DNA of 64,000 bases from Loxodes magnus (taxonomy: Eukaryota; Ciliophora; Karyorelictea; Loxodida; Loxodidae), in contig CAMPDV010000012.1 of NCBI GenBank assembly GCA_946699065.1, forward strand, positions 620,001 through 684,000, in the 5' to 3' direction. A model generated the notes under the pieces. The model was not told where the DNA came from, made no database searches, and worked only from the letters and a program-made list of their open reading frames with translations. Below are positions 48,890-61,155 of this stretch, piece by piece. Both the position numbers and the translations under genes were made by a program. Numbering within the stretch: position 1 is the stretch's first letter; the number at the start of each line of letters is the position of its first letter.

Positions 48890-49310
48890 ATAAAAATGTT
48901 TATAGAATGCGTAGCACCTCATTGGCGCGCAGCTCTTTCAATATTAATATTTTATATTAAGAAAAATGTTCTCATGTTTCTTGTTAAAATTCTAGAGATC
49001 CGATGAGTCAAGTCAGCTTCTCCAAATGGGGAATCTTCTTATTAAAATCTATTCTTAAATCTTGAGTCAAATGCTTCAGTCTTCTTGAATAAGTTCCAAA
49101 TAAGAATTAGTTATTAGGTTGGTAATTAGAAATCCCGTCAGTCAAACTTTCATACTGCTAGAGAGAACCCTCAGAGTAAGTTAGGTATGTCTCAGAGGAG
49201 CTTATCCACCCTTCTCCGTGGTGGCATCTAGTGCGAGATTACTGCAATGCAGTATACGCTGCACCAGATTGTTTAATAATTTGTCTGACGCATTCGACAT
49301 ACATTTTATA
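48890..49310 (-). mobile_element. SINE-like element, family 1, inverse orientation
   Basis: Minus-strand body matching 50695-51085 and 60640-61075. Features include TGGTGGCATCTAG (plus strand, 49220), AGAGAACCCTC, and the hairpin at 48905-48935 with an (AAAT)n tail to its left, that is, at its 3' end. Confidence 0.7.
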
Positions 49311-50690
49311 TTATAATAATTGAGCATATTGGACCTACCTTTAATTAAGCTCATCATTGAATTTTCTTCAAAAATAAAATGGATATAAATCTAATTGCTG
49401 TTTATCTCCTTTTTTCTTTGAGATTAGTCTTAATCTTCTACTTTTAGATTTAACTTCATATTGGAAATTTTTCTAATCGTTCTCTGATTTATATTCTTTA
49501 TGTACATACTGCACTTCCCTTTTGCTATGTCTTCAAGGCATTTTCAAAATTAAACTATAATATAATTTAAGTATCTTTTGCTTAATAGAATCTATTAACA
49601 ATCTAATTATTAAGTAATGGACTCAGATGAAATATGGATATTGGAAGCTTAATAAGATTAAAAATTGCTCTTTCATATTATTGTTTGTGGATAAAGCTTT
49701 CTTTCCTAGTTTATTGACATTATTTGTTAGAGATAAGACCTTTAGCCAAAGAAACCTTACTGAGAAACTTTTTATATAATAAATAAAATAAGCTTGATTA
49801 TATTGATAAACAATGCTTCATTAGCAAAATATAATTTTTTAAATATAAAATTAGAGACAAATATTATATTAATTTATCGAAACAGTTAGCTTTTAAATAA
49901 AATTTACTCTCACTTTTTATCTTTTTAATACCTAATTTTTACTTCCTTTATTCTTCTGCTTTCACGAAAATTTTTTTAATTTAGTCAATTCCAAAAAACT
50001 TTGTATTATAAAACTCAGAATGCAAAAAAAGATTTAGATTGAAATTTTTTTTAATTCAATTAAAAATATATTTAACCAATTTTTATACCAATTAAACTTT
50101 TTTTTAGCTTAAAAATTTATTTTGTAAATATTCCTCTTTAAAAAATTTAAAATGTTTTTAAATACTTATTTCAAATTTTTTTCGGCCCATTCAAAAATCT
50201 TATCTAACTTTAAATTCAGAGCAAAAATGATATTTTATTTCCATATTTAATTTCACCTTCTTTTCAATTTTTTACGAAACATTAACAATTTTTTTATTGT
50301 AAATAAAAATTATTCTGGTATCACTTTTCATTAAAAAATTACTCTTATAAAATTAAAAAGTTATACAAATCTTTAAAAAATATTTAAATCATTTTTTTAT
50401 TTAGTTTTAAAAATTTTTAATTTATTTAAAAATTTAAAAATTTAAGTAAAAAAATCATACATCTAATTCCAAAACTTTTAAATTTATCCCAAAATTCAAA
50501 AAATTTAGTCCGACTATAAACTTTCTTCTGAACAAAATCATCAAGCAAAAATATAGATTTAAATTAAAAAAATCTATTTAATAATATAATAAATTTTAAT
50601 TTTATTAAAATTTTAAGTCTAAATAATAAACTTTTAAGATATTAAACATTTATCTATTTACTATATTATTTATAAAATAGATGTAAGACA
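49311..50690. other. AT-rich region without recognised features
   Basis: Nearly 1.4 kb lying between two family 1 SINE-like copies in opposite orientation. From 49.9 to 50.6 kb it is almost only A and T with runs of T and A. No gene supported. Confidence 0.45.
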
Positions 50691-50694
50691 CGTC

Positions 50695-51085
50695 AGAAAA
50701 ACTGTAGATAATCTAGTGAAGTTTATACTGCACTGCGAATAATCTCAAACTAGATACCACCACGAGAAAGAGATGAATATCTCAGAAGAGACAAGCCTAA
50801 CTTGCTGGAGGGTTTTCTCTAGCAGTATGAAATTTTGAACGATGAGGCTTTTTGACTAATGACTAATGACTAATTCTTAATTGAACCTTATTCAAGAAGA
50901 ATGAAGTATTTGATTCGAAATTTAAGAATAATTTTTAATAAGAAGATTTCCCATTTTTTTTGGCTGAAGTGACTCATTGGACGAATAGAATAAAATCAAG
51001 AAGCATAAGAATACTTATTTTTAATATTAAATATTAATACTGAAAGAGCTACACGCAAATGAGGTGTTACGCGTTCTATAATTAT
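50695..51085 (+). mobile_element. SINE-like element, family 1
   Basis: Body with GATACCACCACGAG, GAGGGTTTTCTCTAGCAGTA and a short direct repeat GACTAATGACTAATGACTAA, ending in the conserved hairpin (51056-51076) and ATTTATTTAT. Paralogues at 48890-49310 (inverse), 53410-53640 (inverse, partial) and 60640-61075. Confidence 0.7.
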
Positions 51086-51598
51086 CTTTATTTATTTATA
51101 ATTAAAAAAATAAAACAAATAAAAGCAAGAAAAACTTAGAAAATTTTAATATTCTTATTAAAATTTTTAAATAAAATATTTAAAAAAATCTATTTTGTTA
51201 AAAAATTAAAAATATAAAAAATATTTTTTTAAATACTTTAAATAAAAATTAATACTTAACTTTAAACTAAAAGAGTTTTTGACGTCTTTAATTGCAAGAA
51301 TTGCTTCTTCATTATAGACTTTAATAATTGTTTTAATACCTAACTTTAAAAAATACTTTCTTAATTGTAATAAATTAAACGATTGATACGAGTATATTAT
51401 TACATAAATATATAATTAATTATTTATTAGCTTAGCCTTAAAAGTTTTAAAACTTTATACTTATACTTTATAATGTATAAACTAACACTGTCAAATAAGA
51501 TATTATTAAGTAAAATGAAAAATTTCTTGCAATAAGTTTCTTCTTAAAAGGATTCATCTTAGTCAAAATATGATTAATAAAAAATACTTTTTAAAAAA

Positions 51599-52445
51599 AT
51601 GAAGCCTGGCTTTTTTACCAAATAAAATTAGAAAGGTAAAAATTAATAAGAATCTGAAGAGAAAAAGTAGAAACAATCAAAACCTAGGAAGAGAATGTCC
51701 ATACCTCCAAAGTAATAAGAAACTCCAGTTGACTAAGATCTTTCAGAAATTAATCTTAGTGAGGATCGAAATAGCATTGAAAGCTTACAGAATTAATAAA
51801 AATTTTGCTTAATGAGGTTAAAAAGCTTAAGGAGTAAAATCAAATATTGATAGAGAATCGTGAAAACGTAGAAGATAGATAGATTAATTAAATAAGAAAG
51901 AGAAATGGATGGCTATTGAAATATTCAAACTGACTGCTCTTAGTAAATATAGTTAATGAAATTAGACTCATAATCATAATTAATTAAATAAACAAAACGT
52001 GCATAATAGCCAGAATCAATTGCGATATTGGGACAAAATCAAATTTAAGAATAATTTTAAAATAATTAGCAAGGTTGTCAAATGGAAATAGAAAAAAGAC
52101 CAAAAATTTATCAGAATACAATGAAGAGTAGAAATTGCTATTACTGCAAGAAAAAAGGATACTAATACAAATAGTGTAGAAATTTCTATGTATTCAAGAA
52201 TGAATTTAATTAGAGAGTTAAGAGACTGACAGAAAGAATTTATATTACTGAGAGAGGATTTATTTATCAAATTAAAGAGACAAGCGCCAAAAGAATAGTA
52301 GCAAGGTAGATGGATAAAAGATGGAGAGAGAAGAGAAATACAAGATTTAAGACAAGAAAAAATAGAAATGAAACAATAAACTTTTCTTTTTATTCATCAG
52401 ACTATTCTGGTTGGAAAGAGGGAAATTGCTGAAAATCCAAGAAGA
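51599..52445 (+). CDS. Retroelement ORF1-like zinc-knuckle protein, copy E
   Basis: ATG 51599 (MKPGFFTKQNQKGKNQQESE), a basic region (KQSKPRKRMSIPPKQQ), acidic patch, coiled region, and a zinc-knuckle-like stretch near 52137 (NCYYCKKKGYQYKQC) in which His is replaced by Tyr. It ends SDYSGWKEGN near 52430, followed by an (ATT)n tract at 52463-52480. An inverse copy lies at 33020-33873. All Gln except a few are TAR. Confidence 0.6.
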
Positions 52446-52499
52446 CCTCTAAACAATTTTATCTATTATTATTATTATAAAAAATACTTTAAGAACTTC

Positions 52500-53040
52500 A
52501 AGCTATGTAATTAGAAAATTTTAAACTCCTAAGAACAGTACAAGAACTCGGAAGAAAATAAAATACCTGATGATTAACTCACAAGAATAAAAAATTAAAA
52601 ATAAACAGTCAAGAAACACCAAAATAGGACAATTAGAAAAAAAATTTGCAGAGTTAACTGAAAGATTCTTGTAAAAAATATATGAGAATGATCCGATGGA
52701 TGTATAGCAATAACCCACAACAACTTATATTTGATATTGGAAAATAATGAGATGTTGATACTGCAAAATATAAGGACACAAAGTAAAAAGCTACTTCCAT
52801 CTTCAATAAAAATAAAAGAAAATAATTAAAAACTAACGGAAAATATTTTTAGTATCTATTTTAATTAAGAAGGTAAACCGTATAGGAAAAAATACTACAA
52901 CTAAAGATTGAAGCGTCTTATTTCTATTAGGCGGTTAACGAATTCAATAAAAAGTGACTGAGATTTTACCTATTAGAAATAAAAATAAAAATCACCAAGA
53001 CTTATGATAGAAAAAATCCAAACAGATTTTAAGTTGAAAC
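52500..53040 (+). pseudogene. Second ORF1-like fragment with knuckle
   Basis: Begins directly after the (ATT)n tract of copy E. Reads NDPMDVQQQPTTTYIW and a knuckle MRCWYCKIQGHKVKSY (near 52750-52790), with Trp from TGA and the last Cys replaced by Tyr, then VNEFNKKWLRFYL. Related to 39420-39990. The start was not identified, so this is probably a 5'-truncated element. Confidence 0.45.
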
Positions 53041-53409
53041 TTACATCCAACTTTAAACTTAAAAGTGGATAGCCTAAAAATGGCAGACCCGCTATAATTA
53101 TATATATATAATTAATTAATGAAATTAGCGTGATACCACCATTGTTTAGTTCACCACGAAAAAATAAAGAAACTAAATTTAATTATTATTAATAGACTAT
53201 AAATGTTTCTAGATTCACCTGGTCTCTTTGCTTCTTGTATTCTTCTCTCCGTTTTAAAAAAAAAATTGATTGCCTTCACTCTTCAAATTCTTGTAATTCT
53301 TCCAAAGGCTGGAGCTAGAGAACATTCCAAATTAGTGTCAAATGACTCAATTAGGTTAATTCTTCTAAGTAATAAATATTTTTAATCTCATTCATGTCTT
53401 GTTGTTTTC

Positions 53410-53640
53410 TATTTCATGATCAGAATAGCGACATGTAGAATCAGGATAACTCTGAGATCCAGATTTTTGTTCCCTCTAGTTGATCTCTCGTACCGATAGA
53501 GAGAACCCTCAAACAAGTAAAGTTTATCACACAATGGGCCCGTCCTTTCTTGCTTGTGGTGGCATCTATTGCAAGAGTACTTGCAATGCAGACATGACTG
53601 CACTGGATTACCGTCACGGTCGACTAGAAACCAAAATCCA
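53410..53640 (-). repeat. Partial SINE-like element, family 1
   Basis: Minus-strand partial copy: AGAGAACCCTC (plus strand 53500), GTGGTGGCATCTATTG and TTGCAATGCAG match 49140-49260. No stem-loop tail, so it is 3'-truncated or interrupted. Confidence 0.55.
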
Positions 53641-53850
53641 TTTAAAAAATGAATATATAATAAAGAGCTCTTTTAAATAATTATACTCTTATACCTTTAA
53701 TAAAAAATCTCAAACTTTTTAATAGATAATAATTAATAAAATTTCAAAAAATTTTATTAGTAATTATGATCTTAATATAAATTTACTTTTTTTTCAATAA
53801 TTAACTTCTTAAATTGAAAAAGATTATTACTTAATAGATCTTATCTCTTC

Positions 53851-55568
53851 TCAACTCATTATCTTCCATTTTCTAATCACCTTGTCTTATCCTCCCGATA
53901 TTAAGGTCTTGCAATCCTCACTTAAAGCCAAAGCATATAGCCATCCCTAATGACAACTAAGCGTTTAGTTGCATTAGCCAGATTATAAATTCCATATCTT
54001 GATTGAACTATCGTAAGAACATGATATAATATGACTATTATCCGATGTTATTTTTACTGTGCATACATAGTTTGAATGACCTTAAAGAGTTTTAATACAC
54101 TAACCAGTTAAAAAGTCCCATACCTTTATAGTATGATCTCCACTTCCCGATATTATAAAGTTATTATCAACTGAGATGGTTACAGAATTTAATCATTGTG
54201 AATGATCAGTCAAAGTTCTCATGCAGCTTCCAGTCTGGAAATCCCACATCTTTATCATTTTATCATCACTTCCAGATACAATTCATTTCTGGTCACTTGT
54301 GATTGCTACCGATCTAACTGAACCCGCATGTCCAGTCAAAGTTCTCATGCAGCTTCCAGTCTGGAAATCCCACATCTTTATCATTTTATCATCACTTCCA
54401 GATACAATTCATTTCTGGTCACTTGTGATTGCTAGCAATCTAACTGAACCCGCATGTCCAGTCAAAGTTCTCGTACAACTTCCAGTCTGGAAATCCCAGA
54501 TTTTTAGCGTTGTATCTCAACTTCCAGATACAATTCATTTCTGGTTACTTGCTATTGCTATGGATTAGACTAAATCCGTATGTCCAGTCAAAGTTTTAAG
54601 GAGATTAACATTCTGGAAATTTCAAACCTTTATTGTTTTGTCAGAACTTCCCGATACAATATAATTTTAATCTGGGGAGATGACTAAAGCGCAAATGGAG
54701 TCTGTATGTCCTTGTATGCTTTAGTCTAAAAAATAAAAAATTTACCTTATCTTGAATCGGAAGCTAATTAAAATTTAAAATAAGGTTTGGTGAATAATTT
54801 TCTTTCCTACTGCTTTTGTAGATTTATATTATTAATCTATAAAGCTTTAATCTAACTTACTAAATTAAACTTCTCTTATTATAGATTTTAGATCTAAAAA
54901 TTCAACTACAGAAGCTAATTGTCGAATTTAATACAAGTTTCGTTTACCTGGGATAATTTTTTTTAAATATTTTCCAAATCCTCATACACTTTAGTCGATA
55001 TATTAGAATTTTACTAAATGACTTTTTATGCCTTAGCAACTAGCTATTAAATTCTCTATTCCATTTAAAAATTAATAAAACTTTATTAGTTTAACTATAG
55101 CGTATTTCCTTAACTGTTCATCTAGTTCTTTATTATCTTTAACTAATTTAGCTGCTAATTTATTTTTTTTAATTATTATTTAAGCTCTCTCTATAAAGCT
55201 ATGCTATCCTTAAAAACATAGTTGTTTAGATGCTATAATACTTAGAAAATAAAGCTAGCTTGCTACTTAGTAAGTTAATTGTGAGATTATTTGATTAAAA
55301 TCTAATTATTTTCTAGAATAGATATACTTTATATCAACTCTCTTTATTCCAAACGCTTCAATAACTGAATGTCCTCTTGTAACTTTAAAGGGTGTATATT
55401 ATGTACCTATTAACAATTTTATTAACTACATCCGATATTTCTATTTTTCGAAGATTGATTATGAGCACATGTATAACAGATGTTGTGTTTGCACGGTAAT
55501 ATCATAGGCAGCTTATCGTATCCATCGAAATCTTCATTGCATGATGAGCATCTAGCATCCTAAGACAT
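53851..55568 (-). CDS. RING-coiled coil-WD40 protein, intact copy 3
   Basis: ATG 55568 to TGA 53851-53853, one 20-nt intron (54726-54745), exactly 566 codons after splicing. Residues 7-52 form a RING-type finger: C7, C10, C26, H28, C31, C34, C47, C52 (YDKLPMILPCKHNICYTC). Residues 60-270 are helical with a coiled coil (VYEDLENIQKKLSQVNETC). About seven WD40 repeats follow (GHAGSVRSVAITSDQKWIVS; MIKMWDFQTGSC), three of them in a 126-nt tandem array. It ends RKWKIMS. The Trp of KWIVSGS is TGA while the Trp of WD is TGG, so both codons serve Trp in one gene. RING plus beta-propeller suggests an E3 ubiquitin ligase, by inference only. Confidence 0.85.
54211..54588 (-). repeat. Three 126-nt tandem WD40 repeats
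   Basis: Period exactly 126 nt (unit starts 54211, 54337, 54463), equal to one 42-residue WD repeat. The first two units differ at only a few bases, in an ACCGATC/AGCAATC segment; the third is more diverged. This indicates a very recent in-frame duplication of a propeller blade. Confidence 0.9.
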
Positions 55569-56639
55569 TTCAATTATTATTATTATTTATAAAAAAATTA
55601 AAAAAATAATTAAAATAAATAAAAATCTATACTAAAACAATCATTTTGATACTTATTAATTTTACTGTTACCAATAAATAAATATTTAAAAATAATTAAA
55701 CTTAATTTATTACAAATTTACTAATTAAAATTAAACATTTTTTAAATAAAAATTTTTGAATACATATATAATATAAAAAGGTATTTAAAAACTTAATAAA
55801 AAAATGATATAATCATAATATTTTATTAAAATCTAATTTTAAATTAAATATAAAAAAGCAACTAAAATTATTAAGCAGAAATATGATATAGTATCATTAA
55901 TAAAAATAAATATAATTAATATTTATAAATATTTAAAATTTATAAATAAAATGTTATTTACTAATAAAATTAAAATTTTAGCAAAATAGGTTAAAAGATA
56001 TAATTAATTAGATATATTTAAATTAATTTTTATTATAAGGTAAAAAGCAATAAAATCAAAATTAAAAAGCATTCCTAATTTTAAGATTTAATTTAATATA
56101 AATACATAAATATACATTCATAAATAGAATTATTAAATAAATTTAATATATTCATATAAATAAATAAAAATTAAAATAGATAACGTAACTTTAACAAAAT
56201 ACTAACACAGAAAAATCTTGCAAAAATAAAAAATTTTGCATTTTTAAATAAAATAAATGTAGGTACAAGAGTGTTATAATGAACATAAACCATTTGGAAA
56301 TCCAGAATTAAAAAATTTTTTCTTAAACTTAAATTATAATGAAAAAATTAATGATAAAAAATAGATAACATAGATAGCTTAATAATAATAAAAAAATTTA
56401 ACATCATTTATTTTATAGAATCAATTAGATCCTCTATAAATGATTAATAAATCTATTAATAAATTAATCAATAGATTTAAGTTAAATATGTGATTAAAAA
56501 AAATAAGAGTTTAAAAGAAAAATAAAATAATAAATTAACAATAAGCCAAATAATTTAAAATAATGTTGTTAATTAAATGAGCATTAAGAAGAAAAGAAAT
56601 TCATAAAAAATCTATTTAGATTTTATCCAACTTAAAAAA
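55569..56639. other. AT-rich upstream region of copy 3
   Basis: Starts with an ATT-triplet run like that upstream of copy 1. Near 56285-56320 a short reading (EHKPFGNPELKNFF) matches part of the ORF1 at 57280-57992 (EHQPLGNPELKKL), showing a decayed element fragment. A similar relic (DEHQALGN) is at about 33955. Confidence 0.5.
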
Positions 56640-57130
56640 GTAATATCTATAGAAAAATATATAAATAAATTTGATTATAGAGCGCGTAGCACTCTCTTTG
56701 GTACACAGCTCTTTAAAAAAAATGTTTCATACTGGCAAGAATGTTTATTACTGATAAAATTATCAGATACTGATAAAAATGTTCAATACTGATATAATTT
56801 TAGAATACTCGTAATCTTTAATACTTGCTGGAGGTCCAAGGACATGGCAGGATTGTGTCTCATTGCATCACCAAAGCAGAGGACGACATGTGTCAATTAT
56901 GGGTACTTAAATTCCCCACCTCTGATGAAGCTCGCAATATTATTTCTTTTTTCGTTTCAGAATTAAAAATAAACGAAGCCAAGCCAGTGTTGAAGGTCTA
57001 AGAATCTTATATCTCGAGGCCAAACCAAAGCAGAGGAAGACATAAAGTTGATTATGGGTACTTAACTTCCCTAACCTCTGATGAAGATGACCTTGTTGTT
57101 CACCTTCGAACAACTATGGCGGTTTTAAAA
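56640..57130 (-). mobile_element. SINE-like element, family 3, inverse copy
   Basis: Inverse copy of 34676-35205 at high identity. Same two direct-repeat units, same ATCAGTA repeats, hairpin at 56680-56711 and A/T tail (AAATAAATTT) to its left. On the plus strand both copies can be read as MAGLCLIASPKQRTTC..., but this reading is antisense to the element and crosses its repeats. Confidence 0.7.
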
Positions 57131-57279
57131 AAATATATAAAAAGTTAAAAAGCTTTGTTAAAGCCTTAGTAGTCAGCCATCTGACCTATTCTATCAGCTT
57201 GTCTCCATTAATTTGTCTTGAATTTCTACTAGGCTTAGTTAGGCGGTTTAGCACTTCATTAGCGCACCATCCTTTAATA

Positions 57280-57992
57280 TTCTGAATAGTTTTCACCTTA
57301 CATGTACCGTTCCTAATTATTTCTCCAAGGATTAAGATTTGAATTAAAGAATTTTTTCTATAAATTTTTCCACTTTATGTTGGATATATCCTAAATAGTT
57401 TTCTAAAAATATCTTATTTATTATTTCTTTAAATTTCGCTTAGTTAGTAGCAGTATTTTCATTGGTGTTATTTATTGCACACGTAGCATTTTATTCTTCT
57501 TTTGAACTATTATTCCTGTAACACTTATTTAATTTAAATTTACTACTTATTTTAAATAAACGTTTACTGTTTATTTTAATTTGAGGCTTCATTTTCTATT
57601 TCCATAGGATCTGATTAATTCTGTTAAAACGAAAATGGCGTAACCTGAATTTATTATTAAATTTAAAGAATTCTTTGTTCCAGTTTTTTTTCTATTTCTT
57701 ATGATTATTAATATTGTTTCTCAAGTAAAGACGTTATTAGTTTTTCTAATTTTTCTACTTTATCAGTGAGGTATCTATTTTTAAACATAAACTCTTTTAA
57801 TGACTTAGATAATATTTCTATTTGAGTTTGTGTCGGAAGTTTTTTTAATTCTGGATTTCCAAGTGGTTAATGTTCGTCATATCAATCATATTTCTCACTT
57901 TCACTCATTGTAATTATTTCGCTTTTTTATTTTTTAGAGAATTTTCCTGTTTAAATGTTTTGTTCAAAGTTCTGTTATTTCTTAGAAGCCAT
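57280..57992 (-). CDS. Retroelement ORF1-like zinc-knuckle protein, copy F
   Basis: Minus-strand ATG 57992, a clean frame: MASKKQQNFEQN, then YDWYDEHQPLGNPELKKLP, a coiled coil (EFMFKNRYLTDKVEKLEKLI; QQSQEIEKKLEQRILQIQQQ), a Gln-rich linker, and a knuckle RRIKCYVCNKQHQWKYC (CX2CX3HX4C), with TGA-encoded Trp. A basic tail follows. The 3' end runs into a degenerate stem-loop at 57243-57275 and then the inverse SINE-like element. Best-preserved Gag-like ORF in the window together with copy D. Confidence 0.65.
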
Positions 57993-58074
57993 TTTATATA
58001 ATAAAATTTTAATCCTGCAATAAATAATTATTTAAACTTCAATCAAGTATAATACTATCTATAATATTAAAGAA

Positions 58075-58859
58075 TAGTACACTATTGAAGTGCTACACCG
58101 CATTCTTAAGATTAGGAGAATATATAAACAAACTATAAGAGATAAGCTAAATTTATGAATATTGGAGAGTTAACTACTAAGATATTAGCCAAGCACTTTA
58201 ACTTACTTTTTTTATATTAAAAAATTATAAAACCTTCTTTATTTAAACAATGTATTAAAACATTAAATTTAAATAAATAAAGAAAGTACATAAAAAATTG
58301 ACTTAAAAATTTTAAAATATACTAAAAATGATTTAATATAAGATTTTTATGAAAGAAATTAAAAAATTAAATTTTTAACAAAAAGAATATAAAAATATAA
58401 ATAGAATAAAAACATAAAATAATAAAGAGAATTTTAATAAGATTTTAAATGGTGGAAATATTTCTAAATATAGAATGAACCCTAGTTTCTATCAAGATTT
58501 TGAGGAAAATGTATCTGGATAGTTATTGAACCATGGAATAATTCTGAAATCTTTGATTTTAAGATATGTATTCATTATATGAGATAGTTTCTGTTTGTAA
58601 AAATTGATTAGCATAATATTTCACAGTGTGCGTAAAGAGTATGTTAAAATTAATAAGCTAAGAAAGTTTAGCCCCCTTAAATTTTTGTTAATTAATGTAT
58701 ATTCTCTTAAAATATTTAAAAAATACAATAATAAATAAATTTTAAAATTTAAAATTTAACTCATAAAACAAATAAAAACACAATAAAAATAATATAATAG
58801 TTTATTAGTGTGGTGCTACCATTAATAGAATCATCATTATTAAAAAATCAATGTTTAAA
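58075..58859. repeat. Degenerate stem-loop and repeat block
   Basis: A diverged plus-strand hairpin (GAAGTGCTACACCGCATTC) at about 58085-58110 and, from 58430, the repeat shared with 35290-35600 and 62890-63230. Confidence 0.45.
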
Positions 58860-59091
58860 AACAGAATGCGCTTCAAGTTTACATGTATCTTCACTGTCAT
58901 GAGTCTTAATGATTTTAAGATTTGTTTTCTTTATTTTTTCGATAAATCAAGCATAATCATTTTCTATTGAACTTATAAACTACTTATTAGATGTAGAGAT
59001 CTTCATATCGTTGGCAACGTCCTGTTATGAGTATTTATGCTTAGTTGGAGAGGTCTGCTATTTCTAATACCATTTTATCTATGAATAACAT
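58860..59091 (-). pseudogene. Fragment of the coiled-coil element ORF
   Basis: ATG 59091 (MLFIDKMVLEIADLSNQ) matches the start at 36358, and about 150 bases later the C-terminal piece NLKIIKTHDSEDTCK appears. The middle is deleted relative to 35620-36358. Confidence 0.55.
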
Positions 59092-59159
59092 TACACAATA
59101 AAGCATAAAAATAAATAATTAATAAAAAATAATTTAAATAAAATAATTTTATTATAATT

Positions 59160-59485
59160 GATTTAAAATAGGGAGGAGAAATCCTTCCACTGTGATTGAT
59201 AGAAACTCTGGTACCATGAAGTACCCCGTGTGAAGACCTGAACAAGAATCTGGGCAGGAGTCAACGATGTCAAGACCAAGGCTTCAAGTGGCGATATGTT
59301 TAACGATGCCTGAGATTAAGGTCTTTTTAGGAAGCACTCCGACACTGGCCCTATAGGAGACAAGAATTTCCAAGAGATGCTAACACAGGGAAGATTGTAA
59401 TGTAATACTTTTTTAAACTTTAAAAAACTTTAATTAAAGATCTGCGCGCTATCGTAGTGCTACATGCTATATAATCTTAGTTTTT
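59160..59485 (+). mobile_element. SINE-like element, family 2
   Basis: Homologue of 46690-47020 (GTACCATGAAGTACC, GGCCCTATAGGAGACAA), ending in a hairpin AGATCTGCGCGC...TACATGCT (59439-59470). Only a short T-rich tail. Confidence 0.65.
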
Positions 59486-60465
59486 TTTTAAAACAATTTT
59501 AAAGTTGAAAACTGTAATTTTATATATTTTTATATTCCAAAACTTTTGAATTTATTCTGAAATTTAAAATCTTAGTTCATCTTTAAAAAACATTCTCTCC
59601 CTAATAGTTGAGAATAAATATTTTTTTAATTTAATCAAAGTTTAATTTATTTTATATACTATATTTTTAAATATTTATATTTTTTAATTATTTTACCATA
59701 TATATTTGTAATTATCTTATACTTATTTTTAATTTTTTAATTATTTTAAACTATAAATTAAAATATTTTAAACTTTTGTTTTTTATATCACTCTTTTAAT
59801 TTAAACAATATAATAATACTTTTATCTTGCTATCAATAAAGCAAAAAGTTTAAAAAAATTTATCTAAATTTTCTAAAAAAATAAATTATTTTAAATTCTA
59901 CAATGATTTCATTTTTTTGTTTTGCTAAAATATTTAAGGAAAAATTATAGTTTAGTACACTTTATTTACTTTTAATGCAAAAAATATAAAATGCAATCCT
60001 TAAAAAGATATAATATAAATATTTATTTTATACTTATTTTAAGCTAAAAATAATACTTTAGAAGTTTTTAACTTTTTCTAAAATAAATTTATTTATTACA
60101 ATCAGAGGTTTTCAGATCTTCAGATAAATTTCCTATTATTGAATCTCTGAGTAAAATTTGACCTAAATTAATTTGCCAATTTTAGGTTTATAAATTAAAT
60201 ACTTTCTTTTAAAAAAAATTAATTTTAATTTAAAAGTTTTTAAACTTAATAGTAAAGATATATTATTATATAAATTAACAATTTAAAAAATATATATGGT
60301 AAAGATTTCTATTATTAATTATATTATTAATCCTTAAGATAAAAATATTAGTTCTTTAATAATCTTATTTATTTTGAATGTTTTATTCATATTGAAATAC
60401 TTAATAAAATCTACTTAGTTTTAAATTTAACTTTTTAATGTAAAAATTAGAGTCTTAATAAATTC
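59486..60465. other. AT-rich region
   Basis: About 980 bases of almost pure A/T. No gene, RNA or repeat recognised. Confidence 0.45.
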
Positions 60466-60610
60466 TTTTCTCTTCTCAACCTCTATCCTCTACTCTCTCA
60501 CCTTATTGTCATTTGATCCTGATGTTAATCAAATAATGTCTCAACTTAAGGCTCTAGAAATTATATAATAACGATATCCTTAAAGATTTTATTAACATCT
60601 AGCTATCAAA
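60466..60610 (-). pseudogene. Fragment of a RING-WD40 gene 3' end
   Basis: Minus-strand reading ALSWDIIWLTSGSNDNKVRE matches the last WD repeat of copies 1 and 3 (ALSEDCKTLISGGQDKVIRK), and downstream sequence (GAATTTATTAAGA) also matches their 3' flanks. The rest of the gene is absent; the left end of the family 1 SINE-like element begins 30 bases away. Confidence 0.6.
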
Positions 60611-60639
60611 GGCATTTCAGTTATTTTTTATATAAAAAC

Positions 60640-61075
60640 ATTGATATAGTCCGCAATCAGGAGAACTAATGGGTAATCTGGTGCATTGTATTCTGCATTG
60701 CAAATAATCTCACACTAAATGTCACCACGGGGAAGGGCGGAAAAACTAAAAGAGACAAGCTTAACTTGCCCAAGGGTTCTCGATAACAGTATGAAAGTTC
60801 AACTGACGGGCCTATTAATGACTTAACAACTAATTCTTATTTGGATCTTACTCAAAAAGACTTGAAATTTGATTGAAGATTCAAGAATAATTTTTAATAA
60901 GCAGATTTTCCATTTGGAGAATCTGACATGACTTATTGGACGAATGAAATGACAACAAGAAGTACGAATAGAATGAAAAAAAAGAAGTATGAGAGCATTT
61001 TTTTAATTATTAAATATTAATATTGAAAAATCTGCTAGTTAATGGGGTGCTACGCACTTTATAATAATATTTATT
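60640..61075 (+). mobile_element. SINE-like element, family 1
   Basis: Near-copy of 50695-51085 (TGTCACCACGGGG, CCAAGGGTTCTCGATAACAGT), ending in the hairpin at 61030-61060 and a clean TTTATTTATTTATTTATTT tail. Confidence 0.75.
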
Positions 61076-61155
61076 TATTTATTTATTTTATATATTATTT
61101 ATTAAAAAAAATTAACTTAGATAATTAACTATATTTTAAAATTAGGAAATAAAAA

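Noticed and set aside
53480-53680. Small ORFs at 53409-53603 and 53480-53680
   Set aside because: They lie in a partial SINE-like element whose other copies do not keep the frames.
54221-54568. 115-residue plus-strand ORF with internal repeats
   Set aside because: Antisense shadow of the 126-nt WD40 repeats of the minus-strand gene.
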